Assembly: GCA_022410635.1 (NCBI GenBank)
Contig: JAJVDF010000500.1
Location: 62,001-126,000, forward strand
Reading direction: 5' to 3'
DNA length: 64,000 bases
Source: Tretioscincus oriximinensis
Lineage: Eukaryota > Chordata > Lepidosauria > Squamata > Gymnophthalmidae
The notes under the pieces are model-generated. The model did no database searches. It saw nothing but the letters and a program-made list of their open reading frames with translations, and was not told the DNA's origin. Made by a program: the position numbers and the translations under genes. Of this stretch, positions 23,900-35,269 are shown piece after piece (position 1 is the stretch's first letter; each line of letters opens with the position of its first letter).

Positions 23900-24255
23900 C
23901 AAAACTATGGTTTTCTCAGTAGCAGTGAGTAAGTGTGAGAGTTGGACCATGAAAAAGAGTGATCTGAAAAATCAACACTTTCAAATTATGATTCTAAAGA
24001 TTTTGGAAATTCCTTTGGACTGCAAGAGATCAAATCAATCAACACTGCGGGAAGTAAACCCTGTTTATTGGAAGATCAAATGCTGAAGTTAAAGTTCAAA
24101 TACTTTGGCCATATAGTGAGAAGATAGAACTCACTGGAAAAATACCCTGACACTAGGAAAGATTAAAGGCAAAAGAAAAAGGGATTGGCAAAAGATATGA
24201 TGATTCGACAGTGTCATGGAAGCAGTGAAAGACAATAGGGGACAGAGGGCCTTAG
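23900..24255 (+). mobile_element. Bov-B (RTE) LINE C-terminal fragment
   Basis: Frames read ESWTMKKSDLKNQHFQIMIL, KILEIPLDCKRSNQSTLREV and NPVYWKIKC, then after frameshifts LKFKYFGHI, SLEKYPDTRKD and KRDWQK. This is the typical end of Bov-B/RTE reverse transcriptase (LWCWRRLLRVPWTARRSNQS, INPEYSLEG, YFGHLMRR). Bov-B is abundant in squamates and supplies the usual Sauria SINE tail. Confidence 0.85.
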
Positions 24256-25685
24256 TGTGTCCATGGTGTCCCAGAACTGGACATCTTTTCCAGTTCTTTG
24301 TATGTTACTTGTTTCTTTTCCACAAATGTTATGTACCAAATGTTTGCCACTGCAATTTGAAACCTCCGCAAGAACTTGACTGCTCCATTTGGAATAGCAT
24401 CCTTTGTGTTTTGATTGCATCAGTTCTTTCTTGTATTCATTTTGCTGATATTCCAGTGGATCATATCAGCTACCTTGTTGTGCATTTACTCACAGTCTGC
24501 ACAGTTTTCTTACAATCACAGAGTTGATCTCTACAGACTATCATCTTCTTAGCATAGCTAACATTTACTCTGAACTTCCTTGGTTCCCCTTCCCCCCCAC
24601 CTGTATGCAGGATTATTATTGTGTCGTAGATGTCAAATCATCTGTTTTTTAATTTCAGCATTGTTTTTCTTACCCTTAACTATGTTTTTTTTAATTTTGT
24701 TTTCCTTGTATACAGTTATAATACAGGCCATGATGTGATTTTGCCTGATACTTGTCAGTTTATAGACTTCTTGTATGCTTCCTTAGATCCATGTATCTTT
24801 ATTAGTCTTCTTTGATGACAACTTATTGCACTTTTCTGATCTCCTTTTATGTAACCTGCTAATTGTCATTTTTCTTTCTATACTGATTGCTGAACTTATG
24901 TCACAAAACTAGGATTCAGTTGTCATTTGGCTCAAAATCTCTGACAAAGAGAAAAGCCAGAACACATTTGAGTAAGTAAAAAGCTTCCACTGTTACTTGT
25001 CCTCATGATATAGTTTGGGTGCGGTCATTCGTATTCTTTCTTATAAAATGCCCGGATGTGGTTGCTCTGTTTTGTTGGTAAATATTTTACGCCATTGGCA
25101 TTGCCAACTTTGTTCAATTAATCATCAGTTGCATGTTCGTTTAGCTCAGTGCTTTCTAATGTGATTTTTTAAAATTTATGTAGTAAACAATGCTATAGGT
25201 GCTATATAGATATGGTTGTATAGATAGGGTTTGCTATATATTCACTTTCTTTTGGTTCCTTTCTGCTAAAAACAAGACTTAAATTTTGAGTTTATTTTGA
25301 TACTTGGTATTAATAACTTGTTGTTGAGGAGCATTGTCAGGATATGTGTAATCTGTTTCTGTCAGTGCTCTCCACTGATACCTGACTTATATAGACATTT
25401 TGAAAATATCTCAGATCATTCCTAGGTCCATTTATGTTTGAGATTACATGAATCTTTAAGCTGAATTCCTTATGATCAGTTGTATTCAAGGCTTTAGCAG
25501 TACTAGTTGGCAAATATCTGGTGGAGTGAGGCACGCAAAAGGCAGAGAGGGAGAGATATGTGACAGCTGAGGAGAGAGAAACAGAAGGATATTGGCAGAA
25601 GAAGCTTTCTGAATGTCTTTGAGTTTAGCTGACCAGGGAAGAGGCTATTCATTCTACTCAAAGCAAGCCAATTTAGTTCAACTCT
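24256..25685. other. Unclassified AT-rich intron
   Basis: Nothing supportable beyond a short C-run near 24592. Confidence 0.55.
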
Positions 25686-25689
25686 AACT

Positions 25690-25947
25690 ATGGGCCAGTT
25701 TGGTGTAGTGGTTGGGTGTTGGACCCGTACCTGGTAGTCTCCCTGTTCAGTTCCCCACTCCTCCACGAAAGCCAGCTGGGTGACCTTGGACCAGTCACCG
25801 TTCTTTGAATTCTTTCAGCTCTACCTACTCCACAGGGTGTCTGTTGTGGAGAAAGCAACAATAGCTATGTGCGCCACCCTATGGTTGGCCGCCCTGAGAC
25901 CTTTGGGTATAGGGTGCGATACAAGTATAAATAAATAAATAAATTAT
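25690..25947 (+). mobile_element. Sauria-type SINE with L2-like tail, copy 2
   Basis: GGGCCAGTTTGGTGTAGTGG head, CAGTTCCCCACTCCTCCACG, CAGCTGGGTGACCTTGGACC and CACAGGGTGTCTGTTGTGGA body. The tail is GGCCGCCCTGAGACCTTTGG then AGTATAAATAAATAAATAAA. Same architecture as 21788-22044, so the unusual tail is a family property. Confidence 0.9.
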
Positions 25948-26476
25948 AGATAGTGGTAGTGACATAAAATTGTCTTGTTAATTCAGTCTTTATTATGTCA
26001 GTTTTTTTGAACATTTTAAAAATTATTTTTCTAGTTAAATTATGTCTAGACGATAGCAGTAAATAAATGTCCTTTTCTATATTTTATCTTGGCATAAGGC
26101 ATTTTCTGCTCAGATAGCAGCAGTTTTCCCCAATGATCTTATACAGTATTTGTTACTATTCATAACATTAGGGGTGTCTGGGAGCTCTGTCATTGCCGAC
26201 AAAGGATATATAACGTATTGAGATTAACTTTTGTTACTGACCCAAATACTTATTTTCCACCATAATTTGCAAATAAATTCTTACAAAATCAAACAATGTG
26301 ATTTTCTGGATTTGTTTTCCAATTTTGTCTCTCACAGTTGAGGTCTACCTATGATGCCAATTACAGGCCCCTCTCATCTTTTTAAGTGGGAGAACTTGCA
26401 CAATTGGTGGCTGACTAAATACTTTCCCTTCCACTCTAGCTGTGTTAGTCTAGATCAGAATTTCTAGCAGAAATAT

Positions 26477-26551
26477 ACTGCTCAAAACAATTAAGGGAAC
26501 ACTTTAACGTAACATGTTATGTTAAAGTGTCCCTTAATTGTTTTGAGCAGT
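26477..26551. mobile_element. 75-bp palindromic MITE (ACTGCTCAAAA type)
   Basis: ACTGCTCAAAACAATTAAGG at the left is mirrored by CCTTAATTGTTTTGAGCAGT at the right, nearly a full palindrome, with TA-rich flanks. Relatives lie at 37874-37953 and 61354-61427. Ends and target resemble Tc1-like transposons. Confidence 0.85.
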
Positions 26552-26629
26552 GTATTTTGCAGCACTGTTATAGATTAGGTTTACTTCTTCAGATACATTT
26601 TTTTGTTTGTGTCTAAGGTACTAAGAGTC

Positions 26630-26966
26630 TGTCAGGATGTACTTACATATATGATTATGTATGTATATATGTATTATACCTGAGGTGATTATGTATATAG
26701 CTGGAACTGTTGCACTGTATTTGAACTTGGTTAAGTCCTGGGCGTTTTTACCTCGTATTTTGGAGGGAAACTTGCTCTTGCAAGAATTTTATATAGTTGC
26801 CTAAGTTTTGGCTGTAGTGATTGGCTGTTATACAGTATATAAGGAGCTCCTCTGCCAGAAGACAGACAATTGCAGGCCAGACTAAGATGTCACAAAGGAC
26901 TGAATAAACATTTTTAGCCGAATAACTTTCTGTCTTTGTGCTTCAATAACCACCAGAGACATCACA
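26630..26966 (+). mobile_element. Solo LTR
   Basis: Begins TGTCAGGATG and ends ATCACA. It carries a TATA box (GTATATAAGG, 26835-26844) and AATAAA (26903-26908) followed by a TTTCTGTCTTTGTG stretch typical of R/U5. Flanking pentamers GAGTC (26625-26629) and GAGAC (26967-26971) agree at four of five positions, consistent with a TSD. No internal retroviral sequence is next to it, so it is a solo LTR. Confidence 0.65.
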
Positions 26967-26969
26967 GAG

Positions 26970-28090
26970 ACCTTCTTGCTACCAATTCTGCAACTGAATA
27001 AAGTAAGCAGATCCTAAATTACTGGTTCTCAGCTCCTCATGGTTTGATAAGTAGGAAGTAACCAACAAGACTCCTGGGCCAATATTGCCTCTCCTCTTAC
27101 TATGCAGTGATAGCTCTTGTCTTTGGTTGAGCTAACCTAGTAAGGTTCTTAATTGTATTTTCTTAAGTGGTACCAAAGTTTAATATTAGTGGTAATAGAA
27201 GTTGTCTTGTGGGTTTCCCTTGTAATTTTATTGCTATGTTGCCTCACATTGTGTTGCAAGTCTTTTCTTTCTTTTATGAGCATGTTACTATGTTTAGTTT
27301 CTGCTTAAATAGGACCTTGAAAACATGAAAGTGTGTTTTTGGGCTTTTATAATTTTCAAACTCTGCTAGAATTCAGATCTATTAAATGTCAAATGGTAGT
27401 GCACATAAACTAAGTTTTTGGATTTTAAATATTTGCATTATATTGGTGTTAAAAATACAGTACTTTAGATTATAAAGGTTTTGAATACAGATTTTATATT
27501 CCTTCCTGTTTATCAACTCCTTGACTACATTTCTGTGTTTTAAAGATGAAGCATTATTAAAAGTAATTATTTCAAAGCTTTTAATTTTTTTAAATAAAAT
27601 GTAACTGTTCACATAAACAGTAGATTAATGTGATCTCTTCCCGCCTTAATAATTTCACTTCATTAATCTGAAAGTTAAAATATTTGAACCCATAACTACT
27701 TTGTATTGTTGATAAAAGTATATTGGTTTCTGATATTTTGCTAATTTGAGTTTTTGTTTTTATTTTTGCTTCTACAAAGAGTTGCAAAATTTGCCCGTAT
27801 GAAGTTGTTTACCAACACTGAAAAATAGTTGCTGGATTTTACTTATTATTATTAAATCACCACTAGAGGGCACAGTTGGGCAGAGCAGAATTTAATAGTG
27901 AAGTTTTAATTACCATTTAAAGTCCAACATGCCCAAAATATACTGCCTTTTTTCTTTTTTTACAAATTTGTATAAATTAGATGAAAAGTCTGGAAAATAA
28001 CTGATCTGGGGGATGAATAACCTATTTCATTTTACAGAAAATTTTAAGTACATATAAAAAAATAGCTGTTTTAGGCTGGATCCAGAATAT
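26970..28090. other. Unclassified AT-rich intron with CTCF-like motif
   Basis: Contains the motif at 27860-27873; otherwise no gene or repeat recognised. Confidence 0.55.
27860..27873 (+). promoter_or_regulatory. Candidate CTCF-binding motif 2
   Basis: CCACTAGAGGGCAC matches the CTCF core, forward orientation. Binding is inferred. Confidence 0.5.
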
Positions 28091-28094
28091 CTAT

Positions 28095-28175
28095 CGAATG
28101 GGTCTTGTAGAAACTAAGAAGAAAAAGGTAGGCAGCATGACAAGTACACAAGTCTACTTCTTCAGATGCCTTGTA
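28095..28175 (+). repeat. Family X interspersed repeat, fragment
   Basis: AAGAAAAAGGTAGGCAGCAT and TCTACTTCTTCAGATGCCTT match the 5' part of family X. Confidence 0.45.
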
Positions 28176-28207
28176 CAATATATACACATCATATACATGA
28201 ATTTGAG

Positions 28208-28325
28208 ATCATAGAATAATAAAGTAGGAAGGGCTATCTATGATCATTGGGTTTAACCCCCCTACTCAGTAGGGTTTATTAAAGCATTACATTCAGATGA
28301 TTTTCCAGTGTTTTCAGAGAAATGC
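28208..28325 (-). mobile_element. CR1 LINE 3' fragment
   Basis: ATCATAGAATAATAAAGTAG then GAAGGGCTATC is the decayed, reverse-oriented CR1 3' UTR start (ATAGAATCATAGAGTTGGAA type) also seen at 45594. Confidence 0.6.
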
Positions 28326-28519
28326 ATTTCGTCTCCAGAGGCATGCCATGAGCCTAGATTAAGAAATAAGAAAATAAAATAAAGAGTTAACGTATCTTTC
28401 CCTCACACTTTTTCAAACAAGAGACAGAAGGACTTTGAACCCACCCAGGCCACATAAGCTAGGCTAACCTAGCTTAAGTTAGCTGCCTTGGGGTGAGTGC
28501 TTGGGTAGAAAGGAATGAC

Positions 28520-28905
28520 GGGCAGCCAGGAAGACAGATTCTGCAGGTAGAAGTTCTGTTGAGAGGACAAGCAAGCTTTGGAAGGCAGGTTACTTTTCAA
28601 GCCTATCCCAAGAAGGCAGGTCCTACAGACAAGTTCTGCCAGGGTGATACGCCTTCTTCCCCTTTCGAGTGGGGCTTGGAAGGCAGCCTGCCCTCCCATG
28701 CCACACAAAGCGTAGCTGAGAAGGAAGATCATGCAGGTAGAAATTATGTGGGGTGGGTCCTCTTTTGGCAGGGCTTGACAGGTAGCCTGCCTCCTAAGCG
28801 GCACTCAGAGGTGGCTGAGAAGGCAGGTCCTGCAGGCGAAATTTCTGCAGGAGGGATGTAACTTCTTCCCCCTTCCACAAGGCTTGGAAGGTAGCATGCT
28901 GCAGC
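28520..28905 (+). repeat. GC-rich tandem repeat, about 100-bp unit
   Basis: Four diverged units start near 28525, 28609, 28712 and 28813, each with GAAGGCAGGTCCTGCAGG-like and GGCTTGGAAGGCAGCCTGCC-like blocks. Long open frames on both strands here follow from base composition and are not supported as genes. Confidence 0.7.
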
Positions 28906-29210
28906 ATGAAAGCCACTTCCTCCACCTTTTCCAAAGGCTTCTCTTTGCTGGGGAAATGTCCAAATTAATTTAATGTTCATTTTATTGCTAACCAGCAGCC
29001 CATAAAACCTTTCCCTTTTTTCAACCTCTTGTCCACCTGCTTCTCCTAGTCCTCACCCCATTATTTATCCTTTTTTGTATGAGCATACTCTCAAGTGCAT
29101 GTACACTTTATTTGCATTGATTGTTTTTGTTCATATTTGTGATGTGAGCTAAGCAGAATTAATACTGTGTTCCCATACTAATACCTAACCTCACCTTGAA
29201 CTCATTGCAT

Positions 29211-29300
29211 AAAAGCATAAGATGAACCTTGAAGGATTGGGCCAGCATCTTGTTTCACACAATGACCCATGCCTGTTACTTCTAAGCATTATTATATATA
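29211..29300 (-). mobile_element. CR1 LINE tail fragment
   Basis: AAAAGCATAAGATGAACCTT ... GGGCCAGCATCTTGTTTCAC is a decayed reverse CR1 3' UTR next to the longer copy. Confidence 0.55.
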
Positions 29301-29317
29301 AAGAAAATTTCCCCTTA

Positions 29318-31136
29318 ACGTAAGAGCATAAGAGGAGCCCTGCTGGATCAGGCTGGAGCCCATCTGGTCCAGCATTCTGTTTCACACAGTGGACTACCAA
29401 TTACACCTGGGCAGCCTGGAACAAAAGAAGGGAAAATCTTCAACTGTTGTCGATGCCCTGCAAATGGCATTTCAGGAATCCTAGCTGTTGCTCCATCTCA
29501 GAGGCAGCATCAAGCATCCATCCTAGTAGCTATTTATATCCATGGTATCCATGAACTTGTCTAATCCTCTCTTAAAGCTATCCAGGCTGCCAGCTACCAC
29601 CACCTCTTCTGGAAGTAAATTCCAAAGGCTGATGACTGAGTGAAAAAAATACTTCCCCTTTTCTGTGAGGACTCTTCTGGCCATCAGCTTCAAGGAATGC
29701 CCCCTGGTCCTAATGGTATGTGATAGAGAAAACAATTTTTCTCTGTTCACTTTAACAGTCCCATGCATGATTTTATACACCTCTCAAAAGCCATCTTTCG
29801 AAGCTGAAGAGGCCCAGACGTGGCAACTGGATTTCATAAGGGAGCTGCTCCAGTCCGTTGATCATTCTTGTTGCCCTTTTCTGCATCTTCTCTAATTCCA
29901 CAATATCCTTTGTGAGATGTGGTGAACAGAATCGTACACAGTATTCCAAATGGGGACTCACCACAGATTTATAAAGAGGCAAAACAACACTTGTTTTCAA
30001 CACCTTTCCTAATTATCCCTAACATTGAATTTGCTTATTTTGTTGCTGCTGCACACTGGGATGACACCTTCATTCAACTGTCCACCACCACACACCAAGA
30101 TCCTTTTCCTGCTCTGTGACAGAAAGCTTGGTTCCTATTAGTCAGTAGGAATAATGGGTTCTTTGCACTTGCTTAAGTTGAAGGGTATTTGCCACTTTGT
30201 TTCTCACTTCAATAGATCACTCTGGAGCTCCTTACAATCACTTTCAGTTTTCACTACCCTGAACCAATTTAATGTCATTAGTGAACTTGGCTATTTCACT
30301 ATTTACCTCAACATCCAGATTGTTTATGAATATATTGAAAAGTGAAAGTCCCAATACGTACCCCTGGGGTACTCCACTTCTTACCTCTTTCCACTCAGAG
30401 AACTGTCCATTTATTACTACTCTCTGTTTTCTATCTTTTAGCCAGTTTCCAATCCAGGACAAAGTCTGTCCTCTTATACCATGAGTGTGTAGCTTTTTAA
30501 GAGTCCTTGATGGGGGACTTTATCAAAAGCCTTCTGAAAATCTAGATAGACAATATCAACTGGATTCTCTTTATCCACATGTTTATTAACACACTCAAAA
30601 AATTCTAACAAGTTTGTATCTTTGCAGTTTTATCTTCACAGAAGCCATGCTGAGTTTCATTCAGCAATGTGTGCTTCTCCATGTGTTTAGGAATTTTGTC
30701 CTTATTTATTATTTCCAGCGCGTTACAAGTACCTCTTTAGCAAGTACCTCTTCCCGTATTATCTCTGACCAGTTTAATTCCTCTGATGCCCTTCCTGAAA
30801 AGACTAGTTCTGTTACAGGTATGTATTCTCTGTCCTCTTCGGAGAAAACCAAGGAAAAAAAGTCATTTAACCTCACTGCAATCTCCATGTCCTCCCTTCT
30901 GTCCATTGCTATCTAGTGGTGTGACCACTTTCCTGGTAGGATTCCTATTTCTGTTGTATTTGCGTTCTTATTATTTCTTTTAATATTCTTAGCAATGTGC
31001 TCCTCAAAGTTTTTCTTCGCATCCCTGACTGCAACCTTGAATTTATTATTCTGTAATCCTACACTTGAAAAACAGGCAGATTCAACTGACCACAACTGGG
31101 ACATATCTGAACTTGTTCAGTCCTTCAGAATCTTCA
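29318..31136 (-). mobile_element. CR1 LINE, 3' half of ORF2 and 3' UTR
   Basis: Minus-strand frames, from N- to C-terminal, read: KVAVRDAKKNFEEHIAKNIK (about 31040), DRREDMEIAVRLNDFFSLVF (30900), NWLKDRKQRVVINGQFSEWK with GVPQGYVLG and LFNIFINNLD (30460-30260), VVLPLYKSVVSPHLEYCVRF (30000), then MYKIMHGTVKVNREKLFSLS and FFHSVISLWNLLPEEVV (29780-29550). This is the CR1 reverse transcriptase. The remains of the catalytic YADD site read FTND. The 3' UTR (29318-29520) ends with the usual ACATAAGAGGAGCCCTGC-type tail. Frameshifts and stops make it inactive. It is the longest retroelement in the window. Confidence 0.9.
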
Positions 31137-31297
31137 TTAAAGGCTCCTTTGCCTTTAAAATCCTGGATTTTTGCATTCCCTCATACAGCATCGGGGAATC
31201 TAAAAATCTGGCATTTTCTCTTAAAACCCGGAGGGGACTATATTTTAGTTCCCAAAGCTGGGATTGTCCCACCTTCCCGGGACGTATGGCAACCTTA
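31137..31297 (-). mobile_element. hAT-like element, terminal fragment
   Basis: In reverse it matches the left half of the element at 31657: AGGTTGCCATACGTCCCGGG, TAGTCCCCTCCGGGTTTTAA and GGATTTTAAAGGCAAAGGAG. Only one end is present. Confidence 0.75.
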
Positions 31298-31584
31298 TAT
31301 GTAGCACATAGCAGGAGTTTTTTTTTTCAAGAGAAGCACTCATCCACTTTATTTTGGCATTCACTAGAGCTAGATGCTGCCAAATCTCCTTACTTACTGC
31401 TTAAATCTTGACATGTACTCCATTGGATCAAGAGTTAAAGGCCTTCAATAATTGGTCTGCCTCAGATATTTCCCATTGGAACAAAAATTCCATTACAGGT
31501 TGCCACTGCAATTTAAATCTCCTTTTGTTCTTTGGTTAAAAATCTGTAAAAAGCAGGCAATTATATATCTAAATTGCTTTAGAG

Positions 31585-32760
31585 CAGAGGTGGGCAATTT
31601 TTTTGGAGTTGAGAGCCATTTTGTGGCCATGCCCCATTCCCAGGGTGACGTGGGAGTAGGGTTGCCATACATCCCGGTAAACTGGGACAATCCCGGTTTG
31701 GGGGACTAAAATATAGTCCCCTCCGGGTTTTAAGGCAAAATCCTGGCTTTTTACATTCCCCGATGCTGCGTCAGAGAATGTAAAAATCCGGGATTTTAAA
31801 GGAAAAGCAGCCGTCAGAGCTGATGGCTGCAGCACGTGCAACGCTTTCCGGGGTCCTGGGAGGACCCTTGGAGCGCGCTGTAGCTGCTCCTTTGCTGGAG
31901 GCGGGGTTTCGCCCTGCTCTCGCTGCCAACTCGCCTCTAGCAGAGGAGAAACGCCTGGGTTTGTGACAGGAGGGCAGCTCTGTTCTCCTCTCACAAACCC
32001 AAGCATTTTTGCTCCGCTGCTGCAGGCGAGTTGACAGCCCTTTGCCAGAGCAGGGCGAAACCCCGCCTCCAGCAAAGGAGCAGATACGCGTGGGTGCGCG
32101 CGTGTGCACACACGGATGCTTGTGGTGAGACAGGCAGAAGAGGTTTTGCCTGTCTCGGTACAAGCGTCCGTATGTGCGCAGTCCCCTGTCCCGGTTTTGG
32201 GTTGCCAGAATATGGCAACCCTATGTGGGAGCCACATGGCCATGCCCCCTTCTTAAGGCACATCCCTTCCCAAGCCCTGTCCTTTCTCAAGCTCCACCCC
32301 TTCCCAAGTCTTTTTCCACTACCTTTCTTTTTCTTTCCTGCTTTCCTCCGCTCGTTTCCTTTCCTTTCAGGCCTGCAGACATGGTGCACACCAAGACCAG
32401 TTCTGGACATTGTCAGCAAGCGACTGCCACCTGTCTGTGTCTGTGCCCAAGCACTGTGCACCTCGTGCCAGCAGCAGTTGCTGTGCAGCGCCTGTGCACA
32501 GCCACAGGCAGGTGTTCAAGTCAGGCAGGCGGCAGTCGCTCGTTGCCGCCATCCAGAGCTGCTCTTGGGGGTGTGCGCCTTGTTTGGATGACGCAGACAT
32601 GCTGCTCATGACCAAAATCAGTTCAAGACATTTTACAGATGTAAAATGGGAAATCCCCCACCCCCCAGGGTTCTTCTGGAGAGGTCAGAGCCACACTTCA
32701 GCAGCCAAAGAACTGCATATGGCTCTAGAGCCGCAGTACCACCCACTTTGAGAATCACTG
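31585..32760. mobile_element. hAT-like non-autonomous transposon with exact 8-bp TSD
   Basis: Left end CAGAGGTGGGCAATTTTTTT and right end TTTGAGAATCACTG. Identical octamers CTTTAGAG flank it at 31577-31584 and 32761-32768. Terminal CAGNGGTNGGCAA and an 8-bp TSD are hAT features. It encodes no transposase; the open frames inside are not gene-like. A second hAT-like element is inserted at 31657-32223. Confidence 0.85.
31657..32223. mobile_element. Nested hAT-like element (TAGGGTTGCCATA ends)
   Basis: Terminal inverted repeats TAGGGTTGCCATA and TATGGCAACCCTA. The flanks are CGTGGGAG (31649-31656) and TGTGGGAG (32224-32231), an 8-bp TSD with one CpG-to-TpG change. The 567-bp interior is GC-rich and non-coding. 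It lies wholly within the outer hAT-like element. Confidence 0.85.
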
Positions 32761-33104
32761 CTTTAGAGCATAAGATTCTACATGCTAGAGCAGTATTAGT
32801 GTGTGTCGTTGCTAATTCAGGAGCAACTTCCTCCTTCTAGTTTGTCAACATAAAGAATTACTTTGCTGGTGGGTACAGTAGTCAATTGTATAAATGGTGC
32901 TTGTATAATTGTCTCTTCCATTTTTCATGCAGCACACTCTGTACCTTAACAGCTGCCTCAAAATTTGAAGCTATAGCTGAGAAAGTTGAAAATCTGCAGC
33001 CCAGGAACATTGCTTGGAAAGACCACTATCTCCCTCTCTTTACTTGTTGTTGCCACGATTATTGATTTGTGGATCTTAAAGAAATAGGCTTATTAATCTG
33101 GGTT

Positions 33105-33220
33105 CTCACAAGAAAAAGGTAGGCATCATGAACTTTCTTAGACAAGTTTACTTCTCTAGAGCATTTGAAGAAGTAAACGTATCTAAGAAAGCTCATCTTG
33201 CATCAATAGCTCATGCTGCC
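33105..33220 (+). repeat. Family X interspersed repeat
   Basis: AGAAAAAGGTAGGCATCATG, GACAAGTTTACTTCTCTAGA, GAAGAAGTAAACGTATCTAA and GAAAGCTCATCTTGC. Confidence 0.5.
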
Positions 33221-33224
33221 TTTT

Positions 33225-33370
33225 GTAGGGAGTCAAATTCAAGTGAATGTTTTGTCTCCTCCTTTTGCTTGAGCATGCCAGGTCCAATTGATGAACCACT
33301 GTGTGAGACAGATTGCTGAACTGGATTGGCTATGGCCCAATTCTGCATGACTCTTCTTATGTCCTCTTTT
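33225..33370 (+). mobile_element. CR1 LINE 3' UTR fragment
   Basis: CATGCCAGGTCCAATTGATG, ACTGTGTGAGACAGATTGCT, GGCCCAATTCTGCATGACTC and TTCTTATGTCC match the CR1 end. Confidence 0.7.
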
Positions 33371-33924
33371 CATGATTTTGTAAGCAACTGTTTTACTTTT
33401 GTAAACAGCTTCAAGATTATGTTTTCAATCATCAATGTATAAATAATGCAATGTGCATAGGGAGTATTTACTCTCTCTCTCACTCTCTCACACAGACACA
33501 CCCCTCCCCATATCCGAATGTATTAGAAACTTAACTGGAAAAGTTGTGCATCTTACCTTCCTAGTTTAAAAACATTAAAACTGTTCACAGGTATGGTGAT
33601 TCAGCGTCTCGTGTCCATTCATGTCTGCATGACCTGTCATTCCATATTTATTGAAAATCATTTTAAAATGTTGACATTCAATAACTGCTTTATAAGTACA
33701 GTACATAATTTAGCTTCTAAATATGATATCTGTGTGTGTGCCTGAATGTTGTTGAGCATGTCCTATCAAGATAATGAACTTTTTATTGGAAAATGTTTAT
33801 TAGAGTCTTGATTTAAACTTAGTTTTCTGTTTTGTTTTGTAAAATAGGATCTTTTAAAAAATTAACTTAAAGCTAATTATCTGAGAATAGGCTTTTGGAG
33901 AGTCTGGGTTGTTCAGATATACTT
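33371..33924. other. Unclassified AT-rich intron
   Basis: Contains a (CT)n/(CA)n stretch near 33470-33505; nothing else recognised. Confidence 0.55.
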
Positions 33925-34300
33925 GATGCCAGTTTTGAATAAACTGCACTGGTTGCCAATTAACTTTTGATATCTAAAAATGTAAATGCCTTGGGACACA
34001 AATATCAGAAGGAATGCTTTTTTTCATGTAGACCACCTCGTGTTTTAAGATCGCACCGCAGGGATGTGAGGAGTTGTGACATGAAAGTAGATATGAATTG
34101 TGCCTTCTCTGTGATGGTCCTCTTAATTGTGCAATAGTGTCCCGCATTCTTAGTTTCTCTGAATGTGGTCCTGCCAGGATGGAAGTTGAATGGGTTATAT
34201 TTGAGGTATAATTTATTGTTTTTATATCGCTTGTTGTGACCCAACTTGGGACATCTAGGCTTGATATGAGTAAATAGTGTAAATAGTAAATAAAGTAGCA
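33925..34300 (+). mobile_element. L2-like LINE 3' end
   Basis: Begins with CTGCACTGGTTGCCAATTAA (frame LHWLPIN), continues through a coding end and a 3' UTR with ATCGCTTGTTGTGACCCAAC, and ends at an (A)TAAATAGTAAATAAAG tail. Confidence 0.65.
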
Positions 34301-34589
34301 CAATATAATTTTTCTGTATTTGTTATTTTGAAATATTGCGAGCAGTAGAGCATTTCAGATTTTCTTGTCTGCTGATTGAGCTGAGATTGGCTAATACACA
34401 GTTGATTCTGACGGCTGTACAGTAGATCTTTACTGTGCTTCATGATTGTAAAGGCCACATTCTGCAGCAGCTCTTCTAGGAGCAGTTCTTGAAAAATCTG
34501 TGTTCCTCAAAATCTAACAAGGGGTTTCATAGCATTTTAGAGANTAATAAGAATAAGGTTAGCAGAATAAGGTTCGTAGACAAGTTTAC

Positions 34590-34670
34590 TCCTCCAGTTG
34601 CGCTTTAGGGCAGTTGTTAAGGGCAAAGTATAAAAACCAGATTCTTCTTTTTCTTTTATCTTAATCTTCT
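34590..34670 (+). mobile_element. tRNA-derived SINE 3' fragment
   Basis: AGTATAAAAACCAGATTCTT followed by CTT/TTTTC sequence, the SINE end only. Confidence 0.5.
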
Positions 34671-35269
34671 CATAGACTGAATATGTGGATCCAATAGAAA
34701 CTGCCTCATATGCTAAACCTACATTCTAGAAAAGCATTATAGTTCCCAAAACCTACAAATTAACAGATAAATATTCCTATTTCAAACTTTGTGTTTGCTG
34801 TTGTTTTCTCATTGAAAGTGACAGAGTATCAGACCTTCACTTGTAGGTATGTGAGATTCATGGGTCAACTATTTGTCAATGCGAATGGACAACTCTGAAC
34901 CAACCAAAGGAGTAGAATAGCAAAATCTGACAGGTTCTGTTCAGAAGGGACTTACTGATGGAGCTTTTACTAATCCTATTCTTGTAGAGAATCCCACTAG
35001 AGTGTATATTTGTGGTTGATGAAAAATATGAATTACATGTTTCATAGCAGAAACTTTATTTTAAGTCTTTTCTTGGTAAACTTGATTTGGCTACAGAAGA
35101 TAAAAAACCCAAAAGTTGAGAGCATTATTAATCTCCATCTACTTATCTCCCTTTTCACTGTTTGTTTACATGTATGTCAAACAGAAAAAAAGTTGAACAG
35201 TGTAGTAAATTACTATTCTTAAAGGATGACACAGAAAGTACCCCAACTCTGATTCTATGATGCCACTTT
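34671..35269. other. Unclassified AT-rich intron
   Basis: No supportable feature. Confidence 0.5.

Noticed and set aside
28493..28861. 122-residue frame in a GC-rich patch
   Set aside because: It overlaps a tandem repeat and an equally long frame on the opposite strand; no start context or similarity.
31569..32611. Overlapping open frames of 130-224 residues on both strands
   Set aside because: They lie inside the two nested hAT-like elements, are Cys/Pro/Ser-rich because of GC-rich sequence, and show no domain or splice support.
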